A stretch of 49,326 nt of DNA from Flavobacterium shii (GTDB lineage Bacteria; Bacteroidota; Bacteroidia; Flavobacteriales; Flavobacteriaceae): NCBI RefSeq assembly GCF_025847235.1, contig NZ_JAOZEW010000032.1:1-49326 (forward strand), read 5' to 3'. Within the stretch, counting starts at the first letter, position 1. The number at the start of each line of letters is the position of its first letter. The position numbers were made by a program, and so were the translations under genes. Under the pieces are notes generated by a model. It searched no databases, had not been told where the DNA came from, and saw only the letters and a program-made list of their open reading frames with translations. This document shows positions 41,233-49,326 of this stretch, piece by piece.

Positions 41233-43647
41233 ATGAAACTTAAACTTATCATGTTGTTGCTTATTGGGGTAATAACATCGGTACATGCTCAAAATTCCGG
41301 AAGTGTTTCTGGAAAAGTACTAGAAAAAGCCACTAACGCTCCTATTTCTTATGCTACTATTGCAGTAAAAGAAGAAGGAAAAACAATAGCAAGTGGCGTG
41401 ACAGATGATAAAGGAGACTTTATTTTAAAGAACATCCCTTTAAAAAATTACATTTTAGAAATACAATACATCGGTTTTAAAAACTACAAAGCCAACCTAT
41501 ACTTTAATGATTCAAAAAAAGAATACACTTTTAAAGTTGCTCTTGAAGAAGAAGCAACTCAATTAAAAGGTGTAAATATCATTAGCGAACGCTCTACTAT
41601 TGAACAAAAGATAGACAGAAAAGTAATTACTGTAGGTAAAGATCTTACTACAGCTGGTGCTTCGGCTTCGGAAATCATGAACAATATTCCTTCTGTGAAT
41701 GTGGATCAAGATGGAAAATTATCATTACGTGGTAACTCAAACGTACGTGTATTAATCGACGGAAGACCATCAAACATTGACCCAGCTCAATTGCTTAAGC
41801 AGATTCCATCTACATCTATAAAGAAAATTGAGTTAATCACAAATCCTAGTGCCAAATATAATCCAGAAGGAATGTCTGGAATTATAAATATCATTTTGCA
41901 TAAAAATGCCAACACTGGTTTCAACGGAAGCTTTAATGCCGGAATAACTTTTGGGAAAACAGCAAAATATAACAATTCATTAGATTTAAACTACAAAGTA
42001 GGAAAGGTAAACTTCTTTGGAAGTGCCGGACGTAATTTTGGAGTTTATGAGAACAAAGGACAAATCGATCGATTGGATACAGATTTAACTCAAAATCTAA
42101 AAATCACAAATGACAATGATTCTTACTTGTACAAAATCGGTATGGATTATTACATCAATGACAACAATACTATTTCTGTTTACACCAATCAAAACTCTTT
42201 TACCGGACTTGGTAATGTGAACACAAACATTAATTATGGCGTAGGAGGTCCTATCAAAAACATCTATCAAAAATCAATATACGATGGAAAGAATAATAAC
42301 AACACCTACAATTTAGCATACAAACATCTTTTCAAAAAAGAAGGACATACTTTGGACGTTGAAGGAAACTTCAATGATTACAAACAACCTCAAACTGCTT
42401 ATTTCGATACAAAAACAACTGATAACACAAGTAATGCATTGACTTCGCTTTACAATGATTATATAAAAGATGTTAGAAAAAACAGTACTTTAAATATTGA
42501 TTACGTTAATCCTTTGGATAAGAAAACAACTCTTGAAGCTGGTGCAGAGGCAAGAATTACGAGAACTTCAAGTGATTATACAACTGGAAATCCTAATGTA
42601 CTTCCAGAAAGTCGAGTTTCTAATTATACGTATGATACCGATATCTATTCTGCTTATGTAACTTTTGGTCAGAAATTCACTAAATTTAGCTACCAGATTG
42701 GAGCACGATTTGAGAGTTATAAAGTTCAAGCTAACTTAAATTATGGACAAACAAAATTTAATGATGATTATGTAACACTATATCCATCTGCTTATTTTAC
42801 TTATAACCTTAACGAAAATAATACTTTTCAGTTTAGTTATAGTCGTCGTGTAGACCGTCCGAGTATAGAACAAACAAAACCAATACGTGAGTTCTCAACA
42901 CCATTAGTAACTTCATTTGGAAATCCTGAATTGAGACCTCAATTCACAAATTCTGTTGAAATAAACTATACCAAAACTATTGGAAAAAGTACTTTTACTG
43001 CTGGAGTTTATGTAAGAAGCATCAATGATCAAATTAGTAGAACACTATATCCTGATGAAGCTGATGAAACACACCAAAAGCAAATTATGAGTTATACCAA
43101 TTTTGACCATAATACTGCATACGGATTCGAAATGTCGGCAAATTATAAGGCTGCAAAATGGCTGGATATACAACCATCGATCGATTTCTCAAGTATTAAC
43201 CAACAAGGAATTGTTTTTATCATAGATCCTGTAACAAATCTTTCAACACCAATAAGCAAAAGTATTGATGCTAATTCTTTTAATGCCAGACTTAATGCAA
43301 ACTTCAAAGCTAACAAACGCTTGAGTTTCTTATTATTCGGTTTTTACAGAGGTCCTGTTGATGGAATCCAAAACAACAGTCATGATATGTACAAAATGGA
43401 TGCTGGTACACGTTATACATTATTGGATAGTAAAATGACTTTAAGCTTGCGTTTTAATGATGTTTTCAATACTATGAAATATGCCTTTGATGCTACAAAC
43501 CCTTATCCTCAAAAAGGAGAATTTAGATGGGAAAGTCAAACCGTATATTTTGGTTTAAGCTACAACTTTGGTGGTGGTAAAAACAAAAGCTTACAACGCA
43601 AACAAAGAGAAGACAACACGAATAAAAGTGGTGGAGGAATGTTTTAA
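41233..43647 (+). CDS. TonB-dependent receptor-like outer-membrane beta-barrel protein
   Basis: An 804-residue outer-membrane protein. Signal peptide MKLKLIMLLLIGVITSVHAQ (1-20), an N-terminal carboxypeptidase-regulatory-like beta-sandwich (about 23-110; GSVSGKVLEKATNAPISYAT), a plug-like region (SEIMNNIPSVNVDQDGKLSL, GNSNVRVLIDGRPS), and a barrel of the OMP_b-brl_3 type through the C-terminus. A Gly-rich, Lys-rich tail (NKSGGGMF) follows the last strand. The substrate is unknown and no SusD is adjacent, so it is not a typical polysaccharide locus. The frame opens at TTG 41170, but the signal peptide begins at ATG 41233. Confidence 0.9.
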   Translation: MKLKLIMLLLIGVITSVHAQNSGSVSGKVLEKATNAPISYATIAVKEEGKTIASGVTDDKGDFILKNIPLKNYILEIQYIGFKNYKANLYFNDSKKEYTFKVALEEEATQLKGVNIISERSTIEQKIDRKVITVGKDLTTAGASASEIMNNIPSVNVDQDGKLSLRGNSNVRVLIDGRPSNIDPAQLLKQIPSTSIKKIELITNPSAKYNPEGMSGIINIILHKNANTGFNGSFNAGITFGKTAKYNNSLDLNYKVGKVNFFGSAGRNFGVYENKGQIDRLDTDLTQNLKITNDNDSYLYKIGMDYYINDNNTISVYTNQNSFTGLGNVNTNINYGVGGPIKNIYQKSIYDGKNNNNTYNLAYKHLFKKEGHTLDVEGNFNDYKQPQTAYFDTKTTDNTSNALTSLYNDYIKDVRKNSTLNIDYVNPLDKKTTLEAGAEARITRTSSDYTTGNPNVLPESRVSNYTYDTDIYSAYVTFGQKFTKFSYQIGARFESYKVQANLNYGQTKFNDDYVTLYPSAYFTYNLNENNTFQFSYSRRVDRPSIEQTKPIREFSTPLVTSFGNPELRPQFTNSVEINYTKTIGKSTFTAGVYVRSINDQISRTLYPDEADETHQKQIMSYTNFDHNTAYGFEMSANYKAAKWLDIQPSIDFSSINQQGIVFIIDPVTNLSTPISKSIDANSFNARLNANFKANKRLSFLLFGFYRGPVDGIQNNSHDMYKMDAGTRYTLLDSKMTLSLRFNDVFNTMKYAFDATNPYPQKGEFRWESQTVYFGLSYNFGGGKNKSLQRKQREDNTNKSGGGMF

Positions 43648-43700
43648 TCCATCACACTTATTCGAATATTTTAATAATTGAATATTTTTTAGTAGTAAAG

Positions 43701-43732
43701 AAAGCCCAGAGTATGCCACTCTGGGCTTTTTT
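43701..43732 (+). terminator. terminator after the beta-barrel gene
   Basis: Perfect 12-base arms AAAGCCCAGAGT / ACTCTGGGCTTT with a five-base loop and a T run. Confidence 0.88.
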
Positions 43733-43751
43733 GATATATATAAATTGCCTA

Positions 43752-43890
43752 AAAAAAGAACGCGGATTATACGGATTCGCCAAGGCGAAAACGCGGATAA
43801 AAACGATTTTTTTTCTTTTGGCTATTTTTTAAAATCAGTTTTTATCTGCGTCTTTCCTTTAGTAAATCCGTATAATCCGCGTTCTTTTTT
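43752..43890. repeat. long inverted-repeat element (MITE-like)
   Basis: The outer arms are perfect over 26 bases: the left arm is at 43752-43777 (AAAAAAGAACGCGGATTATA...) and the right at 43865-43890. Inside, ACGCGGATAAAAAC and GTTTTTATCTGCGT pair again, plus a small hairpin TTCGCC-AA-GGCGAA. Total 139 bases. A short reading frame through it is an accident of the repeat. No obvious target-site duplication. It lies between the convergent beta-barrel and cutC genes. Confidence 0.88.
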
Positions 43891-43907
43891 AGTCAGCTTT
43901 AATAAAA

Positions 43908-44579
43908 TTACAACTTTGCTGTTAAAGCATTAACTTCTACAGCGCTCGCCGTTTCGCCAGAATCAGTAATTGCCGATGAATGGAAAAAAGTATTTCCCAG
44001 TTTTTCTTTTAATAATCCGATATTCGAAGATCTAAGTCCACCACCTGGCATGATGATGATTCGATTGTTTGCTTTTTGACTTACTGCAATAAGAACATCG
44101 ATTCCTTCTTCTACATTTTTTCCTTGTCCTGATGTTAAGATTGTTTTAAAGCCACAATTAATTACATCTTCCAAAGATTTAAACACATCCGAAACAACAT
44201 CAAAAGCACGGTGAAATGTACAAGGAAGCGGGTATGCCAAATTAATCAATGTCGTATTTTGTGCGATATTAACACTCCCGTCTGCATTTAGATTTCCAAA
44301 TACGAATCCGTCAACATTGCATTTTTTATATTCAATTATATTTTGTTTCATTACCTCAAATTCTGCATCAGTAAAAACAAAATCCCCCCCTCGAGGTCGG
44401 ATAATAACATTTAAACCAATCTTTGCTTTTTCCCTTGCAGCCTGAACTAAACTTAAACCAGGAGTTGTTCCTCCTTCTTTCATATTTACACACAACTCGA
44501 TTCTGTTTGCTCCATTTGCCTGAGCGATTTCTACAGAATCAAGATTAAAACACGCAATCTCTAATTGACTTTTTTCCAT
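43908..44579 (-). CDS. cutC: CutC-family protein
   Basis: A 223-residue TIM-barrel protein of the CutC family. EIACFNLDSVEIAQANGANRIELC (about 7-30), EGGTTPGLSLV, VIIRPRGGDFVFTDAEFEVM and FHRAFDVVSD are the conserved blocks; LTSGQG and MPGGGLRSSNI follow. CutC was linked to copper homeostasis in E. coli, but that role is debated and the reaction is unknown. It is slightly shorter than many members, ending TASAVEVNALTAKL close to the usual C-terminus. No copper genes are adjacent. Confidence 0.9.
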   Translation of the reverse strand: MEKSQLEIACFNLDSVEIAQANGANRIELCVNMKEGGTTPGLSLVQAAREKAKIGLNVIIRPRGGDFVFTDAEFEVMKQNIIEYKKCNVDGFVFGNLNADGSVNIAQNTTLINLAYPLPCTFHRAFDVVSDVFKSLEDVINCGFKTILTSGQGKNVEEGIDVLIAVSQKANNRIIIMPGGGLRSSNIGLLKEKLGNTFFHSSAITDSGETASAVEVNALTAKL

Positions 44580-44607
44580 TTTTTATTATTCTTAAACAAT
44601 TGCAATA

Positions 44608-44693
44608 GGCTTTGACTCTGCTCCACCTGACAATAAAATGAAGATAAAATAGCAATCAAAAACCGGAGTGTCATCCTGAGCGAAGTCGAAGGC
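44608..44693. repeat. REP-like repeats downstream of the GIY-YIG gene
   Basis: A degenerate minus-oriented copy (GGCTTTGACTCTGCTCCACC, 44608-44635) and a clear plus-oriented copy (GTGTCATCCTGAGCGAAGTC, 44668-44693). The second ends ten bases from the stop codon of the GIY-YIG gene. Same family as 2397-2462. Confidence 0.75.
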
Positions 44694-44703
44694 TAATTTA
44701 CTA

Positions 44704-45036
44704 CTAAATCTTCTTTTTATTATAATTTTTAAAATGAGTTTCGTTCAAACATTCCGATAGTTTTTTTAAATCTTCCCAATTATCAGCCATAATAGCCTCT
44801 TTCTTCTTTCTACTCCAACCTTTTATTTGCTTTTCAAATAAAATAGCTTGATTTACATCATTAAACTCAGTACAGAATACTAACTCAAAAGGTCTCTTAT
44901 TAAATGTGTAGCAATCGCTATTTAACCCATAATTATGTTCAGTTAATCTTCTTTCGATATTATTTGTTACTCCTGTATAATAACTATTATCGGAGCATTT
45001 TAATATATAGACATAATATCCTTTCATTTTAAACAA
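44704..45036 (-). CDS. GIY-YIG nuclease-domain protein
   Basis: A 110-residue single-domain GIY-YIG protein of the small YhbQ/UPF0213-like group. The motif is YYVYILKCSDNSYYTGVTNN (7-26), with GIY-YIG present as Y-V-Y and Y-T-G, followed by ERRLTEHN (catalytic Arg region) and the conserved Glu in LFEKQIKGWSRKKK. It could start at either the first ATG (45036) or an ATG nine bases in. No extra DNA-binding domain is fused. The gene is immediately bracketed by inverted copies of a dispersed REP-like repeat (44668-44693 and 45050-45077), which suggests a mobile unit or a nuclease linked to those repeats. Confidence 0.88.
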   Translation of the reverse strand: MFKMKGYYVYILKCSDNSYYTGVTNNIERRLTEHNYGLNSDCYTFNKRPFELVFCTEFNDVNQAILFEKQIKGWSRKKKEAIMADNWEDLKKLSECLNETHFKNYNKKKI

Positions 45037-45049
45037 TATTAATTAAAGC

Positions 45050-45305
45050 TAGCTTTGACTTCACTCAGTTTGATAAATCAACTTTAAAAGTAAGAAAAAT
45101 GACTCAATAAAAAAACTGTCCCTAAAATTCTATTGCAATCTTGAACGAAGTAGGCGGTTTATTAATTGGAAATGGGCTTTGACTTCTCTCAGTCTGACAA
45201 TTCTTATCAATTACTACATTTTTTTCATTTCATTATCACCCTGAGGCGAAGTCAAAGAACACAACGATTGGAACGTGACTTCGACTTCGCTCAGTCTGAC
45301 AAATG
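45050..45305. repeat. cluster of REP-like repeats upstream of the GIY-YIG gene
   Basis: Copies at 45050-45077 (minus; TTTGACTTCACTCAGTTTGA), 45174-45202 (minus; TTTGACTTCTCTCAGTCTGA), 45234-45260 (plus; CACCCTGAGGCGAAGTCAAA) and 45278-45305 (minus; ACTTCGACTTCGCTCAGTCT). The last two can pair as a hairpin. They fill most of the 331-base gap between the GIY-YIG gene and fabH; nothing coding is seen. Confidence 0.8.
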
Positions 45306-45313
45306 CGTATAAA

Positions 45314-45340
45314 AAAACCTGCTCCAAAAGAACAGGTTTT
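45314..45340 (-). terminator. fabH terminator
   Basis: Arms AAAACCTG / CAGGTTTT with an inner TC/GA pair; on the minus strand it is followed by seven T residues. Confidence 0.8.
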
Positions 45341-45367
45341 AAAATATATATAGTGTATAAATTTATA

Positions 45368-46375
45368 TTACCATTTGATAATTGCACTTCCCCATGTAAA
45401 TCCACTACCAAATGCAGCCAAAACAACCGTATCTCCAGATTTGATTTTTCCTTGTTCCCAAGCTTCTGTCAATGCAATCGGAATAGATGCTGCAGTTGTA
45501 TTACCGTATTTCTGAATATTGTTATGAACTTGATCATCATTCAAGCCAAATTTCTTTTGGATAAATTGAGAAATTCTCAAATTTGCTTGGTGCGGAATCA
45601 ACATATCGATATCTGAAACCTGTAGATTATTGGCTACCAAACCTTCATTAATAACTTCGGCAAAACGTACTACTGCATTTTTAAATACAAATTGTCCGTT
45701 CATATAAGGGAAATAACTTTCGTCGTTCGGGTCATTATCTGCCAAGATATCTGTTACCCAACGTGCTCCCATTCCTGGTGCTGTTAGCGATAATTCTTCG
45801 GCATGTTGTCCTTCTGAGTGTAAGTGTGTAGATAAAATCCCTTTTGTAGTATCTTCTTCTCTACTCAAAACAGCAGCTCCTGCTCCATCTCCAAAAATTA
45901 CAGAAACTCCTCTTCCTCTGGTTGTCATATCCAAACCTGTAGAATGTACCTCGGAACCAATTACCAAAATATTTTTATACATTCCTGTTTTAATATATTG
46001 ATCGGCAACAGAAATAGCATATACAAAACCAGAACATTGATTTCTTACGTCCAATGCTCCTACCGTTCTTAATCCTAAATCACGTTGTACCAAAACTCCT
46101 GGACCTGGAAAATAGTAGTCTGGGCTTAATGTTGCAAAAACAACAAAATCTATATCTTCTTTGGCAACACCAGAACGTTGAATAGCAATTTCGGCAGCTT
46201 TTACTCCCATCGAAGTTGTAGTATCTTCACCACGAATAATGTGTCTGCGTTCTTCAATTCCTGTTCGTTCTTGAATCCACTCGTCATTAGTATCCATTAT
46301 TTTAGACAAATCGTCATTGGTTACCACATTTGAAGGGACATAATATCCTAATCCCGATATTTTTGAATGATACAT
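45368..46375 (-). CDS. fabH: beta-ketoacyl-ACP synthase III
   Basis: Thiolase-fold condensing enzyme that starts fatty-acid synthesis from acyl-CoA and malonyl-ACP. Length is 335 residues. The catalytic triad is complete: Cys114 in RNQCSGF, His in IPHQANLR and Asn in YGNTTAAS. DTNDEWIQERTGIEERR at 28-44 is the FabH signature. No fab or plsX/rpmF genes are beside it, unlike the usual gamma-proteobacterial cluster. Bacteroidota often have more than one FabH-like gene, so a specialised starter-unit preference is possible but not readable. Confidence 0.94.
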   Translation of the reverse strand: MYHSKISGLGYYVPSNVVTNDDLSKIMDTNDEWIQERTGIEERRHIIRGEDTTTSMGVKAAEIAIQRSGVAKEDIDFVVFATLSPDYYFPGPGVLVQRDLGLRTVGALDVRNQCSGFVYAISVADQYIKTGMYKNILVIGSEVHSTGLDMTTRGRGVSVIFGDGAGAAVLSREEDTTKGILSTHLHSEGQHAEELSLTAPGMGARWVTDILADNDPNDESYFPYMNGQFVFKNAVVRFAEVINEGLVANNLQVSDIDMLIPHQANLRISQFIQKKFGLNDDQVHNNIQKYGNTTAASIPIALTEAWEQGKIKSGDTVVLAAFGSGFTWGSAIIKW

Positions 46376-46648
46376 ATTTTTTTATTATTCGTTAAAAATT
46401 TCGACTGCAAAGCTAAACATCTTTTAAAAATCACGTACACAATTTAGTGATTTTTTCGTAATCGGCAATTCCACCTATCCTTCACGCTAACTGTATTTTA
46501 CATCCTTCTTTTCTCCTGTAAGAAAAATACATTGAATATAATATTTTTTTCATAAGAACCTCTTCCATTATAAAAATCTAACAAGATTAGATTACTTTAG
46601 ACAAATTATAACATTCAATACCTTTAATTAATTACAAAAGTTTCAATC
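46376..46648. other. divergent promoter region of fabH and the S9 peptidase
   Basis: For fabH the minus strand carries TAGCTTTG (46408-46415), a perfect -7 box 32 bases before the ATG. For the peptidase a near-match TACCTTTA lies at 46619-46626. Nothing coding is seen. Confidence 0.5.
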
Positions 46649-49060
46649 ATGAAATTAAAAGTTACTTTATTTCTATTTCTAAATCTTGGCTTAGTGGCTT
46701 TTGCGCAAGAGAATTTAACGTATCAAAAACCATCCAAGTCTATACTTGATCTGGCCGACTATGAAAAAGCTCCCAGCGTATCAATGGATACCAAGAAAGA
46801 GTTCATGCTTTTATCTTATAGAAATACCTATAAGACTTTAGAAGATTTAAACCAGGAAGAACTTCGTTTAGGAGGTTTAAGAATTAACCCAGTAACAAAT
46901 ATCTCGAGTACGGTTACTTATGTCAAAAATCTTAAATTAAGAAAAATAAATGACACCAAAGAAATACAGGTATCTGGTTTGCCAAGCAATCCGCATATTA
47001 GCAATATATCATGGTCTCCTAATGATAAGAAGATCTTATTTTCTCATACTACAAATACAGGTGTTGAACTTTGGGTTATAGATGTTGCTTCTGCAAAAGC
47101 AGTAAAACTAACGGATGCCACAGTAAATGCAAATCTCGGAAATCCGTTTAGCTGGTTTAAAGATAATGAAACTATTTTGGTAAAAATGTTACCAAAGAAC
47201 AGACCAGCATTATTAGATCCTAAAAAGGATTTACCTACGGGTCCGATAATTTCTAATGCCGATGGTTCTAAATCTCAAAACAGAACCTATGCAGATATGT
47301 TGAAAAACAAAAATGATGAAACTAATTTTGAAAACATCATCACTTCCGAATTATATAAAGTAAACATAAATGGTACTGCATCTCTATTTAAAAGTGCTGA
47401 TATGTATGCCGGAGAAAAAATTTCGCCCGACGGAAATTATATAATGTTATCTACAATCCAAAAACCTTTCTCCTACATTGTTCCCTTTAACAGATTTCCA
47501 TCAAAAGCTGTCGTTTATGACAAAAATGGTACTGAAGTAAAAACAGTAAACGAAGTTCCTCTTTATGAAATTATGCCAAAAGGTTTTATGGCTGTTCGCA
47601 AAGGAAAAAGAGAAATGGCATGGAGAGGTGATAAACCTGCAACGCTTTCTTATGTTGTCGCTTTGGACGGAGGAGATCCGGCTAACAAAGTTGATTTTAG
47701 AGACGAAATATTCCTTTGGAACGCACCATTTAATACCGAAGCAACTTCTGTAACAAAAACACCACAACGTTTTAATGACATTACCTGGGGAAATGATAAT
47801 GTAGCAATCCTAGTGGATGAATGGTATGACACCCGTAATATAAAAACATACTTGATCAACCCATCGGATCCAAGTCAAAAACCAAAAGTAATATTCGACA
47901 GAAACTCACAAGATATTTATACCGATCCAGGTATTTTTGAACTTAAGAAAAATCAATATAATAAATATGTTCTTGCTATAGAAAATGACAATGCTTTTCT
48001 TATTGGAGAAGGATTTACCAAGGATGGACAATTTCCATTTATTGATGAATTCAATCTTAAAACGCTAAAGAAAAAAAGATTATATACCTCAACTTATAAA
48101 GACAAAAAAGAAGACATATTAGATATTGAGGACTTTAAAACAGGGAAAATTCGAGTACAAATTCAATCTAAAAATGAATACCCTAACTATTACTTTAGAA
48201 ACATAAAGAAACAAAATAGCTTAACTCAGATTACCTTTTTCAAGAATCCTTTTGAAAGCATTAAAAACGTAAGTAAAGAAGTAATTAAATACAAACGAAA
48301 AGATGGCGTTGAATTATCCGGAACTTTATATTTACCGGAAGGATATGACAAGGTCAAAAAAGAAAAACTCCCGTTATTAATTTGGGCATATCCAGCAGAA
48401 TATAAAGATAAAAACAGTGCTGGGCAGAGTAACCAAAATCCAAATGAATTTACGTTTCCTTACTATGGTTCATTTATATATTGGGTAACCAAAGGATATG
48501 TTGTTCTTGATGATGCTTCTTTTCCTATTATTGGTGAAGGAACTACAGAACCTAACGATAATTTCATCACACAATTAGTAGATGATGCCGAAGCTGCAAT
48601 AGATGCTGTAGATGCTTTGGGATATATAAACAGAAAAAAAGTAGCAATAGGCGGACATTCTTATGGAGCTTTTATGACTGCTAACTTATTGACTCATTCT
48701 AATCTTTTTGCTTGTGGAATTGCACGAAGTGGTGCCTACAATAGAACCTTAACTCCATTTGGTTTCCAGAGTGAGCAGCGTAACTACTGGGAAGTCCCGG
48801 ATGTTTACAATACAATGTCACCATTTATGCATGCCGATAAAATGAAAACACCATTACTGTTGGTTCATGGTGAAGCCGACAATAATCCAGGAACTTTTAC
48901 CTTGCAAACAGAGCGTTATTTCCAAGCTTTAAAAGGATTAGGAGCACCTGCAAGAATGGTAATTTTACCTAAAGAAGCTCATAGTTATGTCGCTAGAGAA
49001 AACATCTTACATTTGCTTTGGGAACAGGATCAGTTCTTAGAGAAATATTTAAAGAATTAA
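46649..49060 (+). CDS. S9-family serine peptidase, glutamyl-endopeptidase-like
   Basis: An 803-residue exported peptidase: signal peptide (1-20, ...LVAFAQ), a beta-propeller-like region (about 40-530) and a C-terminal alpha/beta-hydrolase domain. The triad is complete: Ser671 in GGHSYGAFM, Asp744 in HGEADNNPG and His778 in KEAHSYV. The early segment LEDLNQEELRLGGLRINP resembles the start of plant chloroplast glutamyl endopeptidases (S9D) rather than DPP4 or prolyl oligopeptidase, so cleavage after Glu is possible but unproven. No T9SS sorting tail, so it is probably periplasmic. Length fits the family. Confidence 0.92.
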   Translation: MKLKVTLFLFLNLGLVAFAQENLTYQKPSKSILDLADYEKAPSVSMDTKKEFMLLSYRNTYKTLEDLNQEELRLGGLRINPVTNISSTVTYVKNLKLRKINDTKEIQVSGLPSNPHISNISWSPNDKKILFSHTTNTGVELWVIDVASAKAVKLTDATVNANLGNPFSWFKDNETILVKMLPKNRPALLDPKKDLPTGPIISNADGSKSQNRTYADMLKNKNDETNFENIITSELYKVNINGTASLFKSADMYAGEKISPDGNYIMLSTIQKPFSYIVPFNRFPSKAVVYDKNGTEVKTVNEVPLYEIMPKGFMAVRKGKREMAWRGDKPATLSYVVALDGGDPANKVDFRDEIFLWNAPFNTEATSVTKTPQRFNDITWGNDNVAILVDEWYDTRNIKTYLINPSDPSQKPKVIFDRNSQDIYTDPGIFELKKNQYNKYVLAIENDNAFLIGEGFTKDGQFPFIDEFNLKTLKKKRLYTSTYKDKKEDILDIEDFKTGKIRVQIQSKNEYPNYYFRNIKKQNSLTQITFFKNPFESIKNVSKEVIKYKRKDGVELSGTLYLPEGYDKVKKEKLPLLIWAYPAEYKDKNSAGQSNQNPNEFTFPYYGSFIYWVTKGYVVLDDASFPIIGEGTTEPNDNFITQLVDDAEAAIDAVDALGYINRKKVAIGGHSYGAFMTANLLTHSNLFACGIARSGAYNRTLTPFGFQSEQRNYWEVPDVYNTMSPFMHADKMKTPLLLVHGEADNNPGTFTLQTERYFQALKGLGAPARMVILPKEAHSYVARENILHLLWEQDQFLEKYLKN

Positions 49061-49092
49061 TACTGATAAAAAACTCAGTCATTAACATAAAA

Positions 49093-49129
49093 ACAAAATC
49101 CCCTAAATGATGAATTTAGGGGATTTTGT
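49093..49129 (+). terminator. hairpin terminator after the S9 peptidase gene
   Basis: Perfect 16-base arms ACAAAATCCCCTAAAT and complement, five-base loop. The T run after the stem is interrupted, so termination may be imperfect. Confidence 0.7.
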
Positions 49130-49173
49130 CGTTTTATACCGGACTTAATTCCCATAGGATTTTATTAAGGAGC

Positions 49174-49189
49174 TCCCGAAGTGTCGGGA
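49174..49189. repeat. short palindrome TCCCGA-AGTG-TCGGGA
   Basis: Closely resembles TCCCGAAGCTTCGGGA at 19868-19883. It lies in the gene-free right edge (49130-49326), where nothing else was recognised. Confidence 0.6.
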
Positions 49190-49326
49190 CCATCTGGACA
49201 AGAGAAAACCAAACCAATTGCATGAGATTTTAAAATAATCTAAAAATAACTTATACGCACTCTTTTCCTCATGAAAAAGTCTGATTCTGTTAGTTATATA
49301 ACTTATTGAGACCAGTGAAAGGATTA

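Noticed and set aside
41233..43647. SusC-type polysaccharide receptor
   Set aside because: There is no adjacent SusD gene or glycosidase, and the barrel resembles the OMP_b-brl_3 type rather than SusC.
43745..43933. Short plus-strand reading frame through the inverted-repeat element
   Set aside because: It lies almost wholly in the palindromic element, has a low-complexity translation and no promoter or start context.
44704..45036. Group I intron homing endonuclease
   Set aside because: The GIY-YIG protein is a stand-alone small domain without a DNA-binding extension, and no intron structure or split gene surrounds it.
45214..45616. Reading frames in the repeat cluster and opposite fabH
   Set aside because: They run across REP-like repeats and the fabH terminator or are antisense to fabH, with no domain evidence.
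1..49326. tRNA, rRNA or other structured RNA genes
   Set aside because: No cloverleaf-like sequence or conserved rRNA segment was noticed in the intergenic regions, though a covariance-model scan was not possible.

Overview
The window is a stretch of chromosome from a low-GC member of the Bacteroidota, almost certainly Flavobacterium or a close relative. The evidence is the protein set (MurB, LipA, FolD, Ffh, FabH, a Bacteroidota-type TonB, an HmuY/TonB receptor pair, OmpA-independent beta-barrel receptors) and the promoters. Many genes are preceded by the Bacteroidota -7 element TAnnTTTG, sometimes with a TTG about 20 bases further upstream, and Shine-Dalgarno sequences are not evident. No rRNA, tRNA, CRISPR array, prophage or classical insertion sequence was recognised.

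Layout. 0-5.3 kb: Tat-signal aminotransferase, murB, a GNAT/PaiB-like pair, and a membrane glycosyltransferase overlapping an ECF-type sigma factor. 5.4-12.1 kb: TonB, a PH-domain protein, a secreted M48 protease, lipA, gap and a hybrid sensor kinase. 12.1-14.5 kb (minus strand): a tightly packed antitoxin - YoeB-type toxin - lpxK - punA string. 14.6-17.4 kb: NIF3 protein, a zinc-ribbon-family protein that has lost every cysteine, and an alpha/beta hydrolase. 17.4-20 kb: an ArsR-type regulator divergent from a cytochrome P450 and an ABM-fold protein, the block being bracketed by two copies of the same composite intergenic repeat. 20-20.9 kb: rluF.

20.9-26.7 kb (minus strand) is the most unusual part. 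Two stefin/cystatin-type cysteine-protease inhibitors, a two-repeat MVL-type mannan-binding lectin and an Endo-H-like GH18 glycosidase, all without recognisable signal peptides, follow a TPR-sensor kinase/LytTR regulator pair and an unrecognised 158-residue protein. The four effector-like genes have their own short leaders. All four carry a related sequence element 27-28 bases upstream of the start codon (degenerate in front of the GH18 gene), and none has the usual TAnnTTTG box. I read this as a candidate regulon of cytosolic proteins aimed at eukaryotic N-glycans and papain-like proteases, possibly a defence against bacterivores. The family assignments are well supported; the joint function is inference.

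26.7-34.6 kb (minus strand): folD, ffh, a repeat-rich 515-base gap, and an MBOAT O-acyltransferase operon with two SGNH proteins, one with a LysM domain inserted. 34.8-39.1 kb: a haem/iron acquisition locus (HmuY-like lipoprotein and TonB receptor, divergent from a DUF6607-like protein) with a Fur-box-like palindrome centred between two opposed -7 boxes. 39.1-49.3 kb: argS, a beta-barrel receptor, a long inverted-repeat element, cutC, a GIY-YIG gene bracketed by inverted copies of a dispersed REP-like repeat, fabH, and an S9-family peptidase resembling glutamyl endopeptidases.

Several annotated starts were moved. Long readings of murB, lipA, the DUF6607-like gene and the 41.2-kb receptor begin at TTG codons that lie in or beside promoter sequence; the downstream ATG was chosen.
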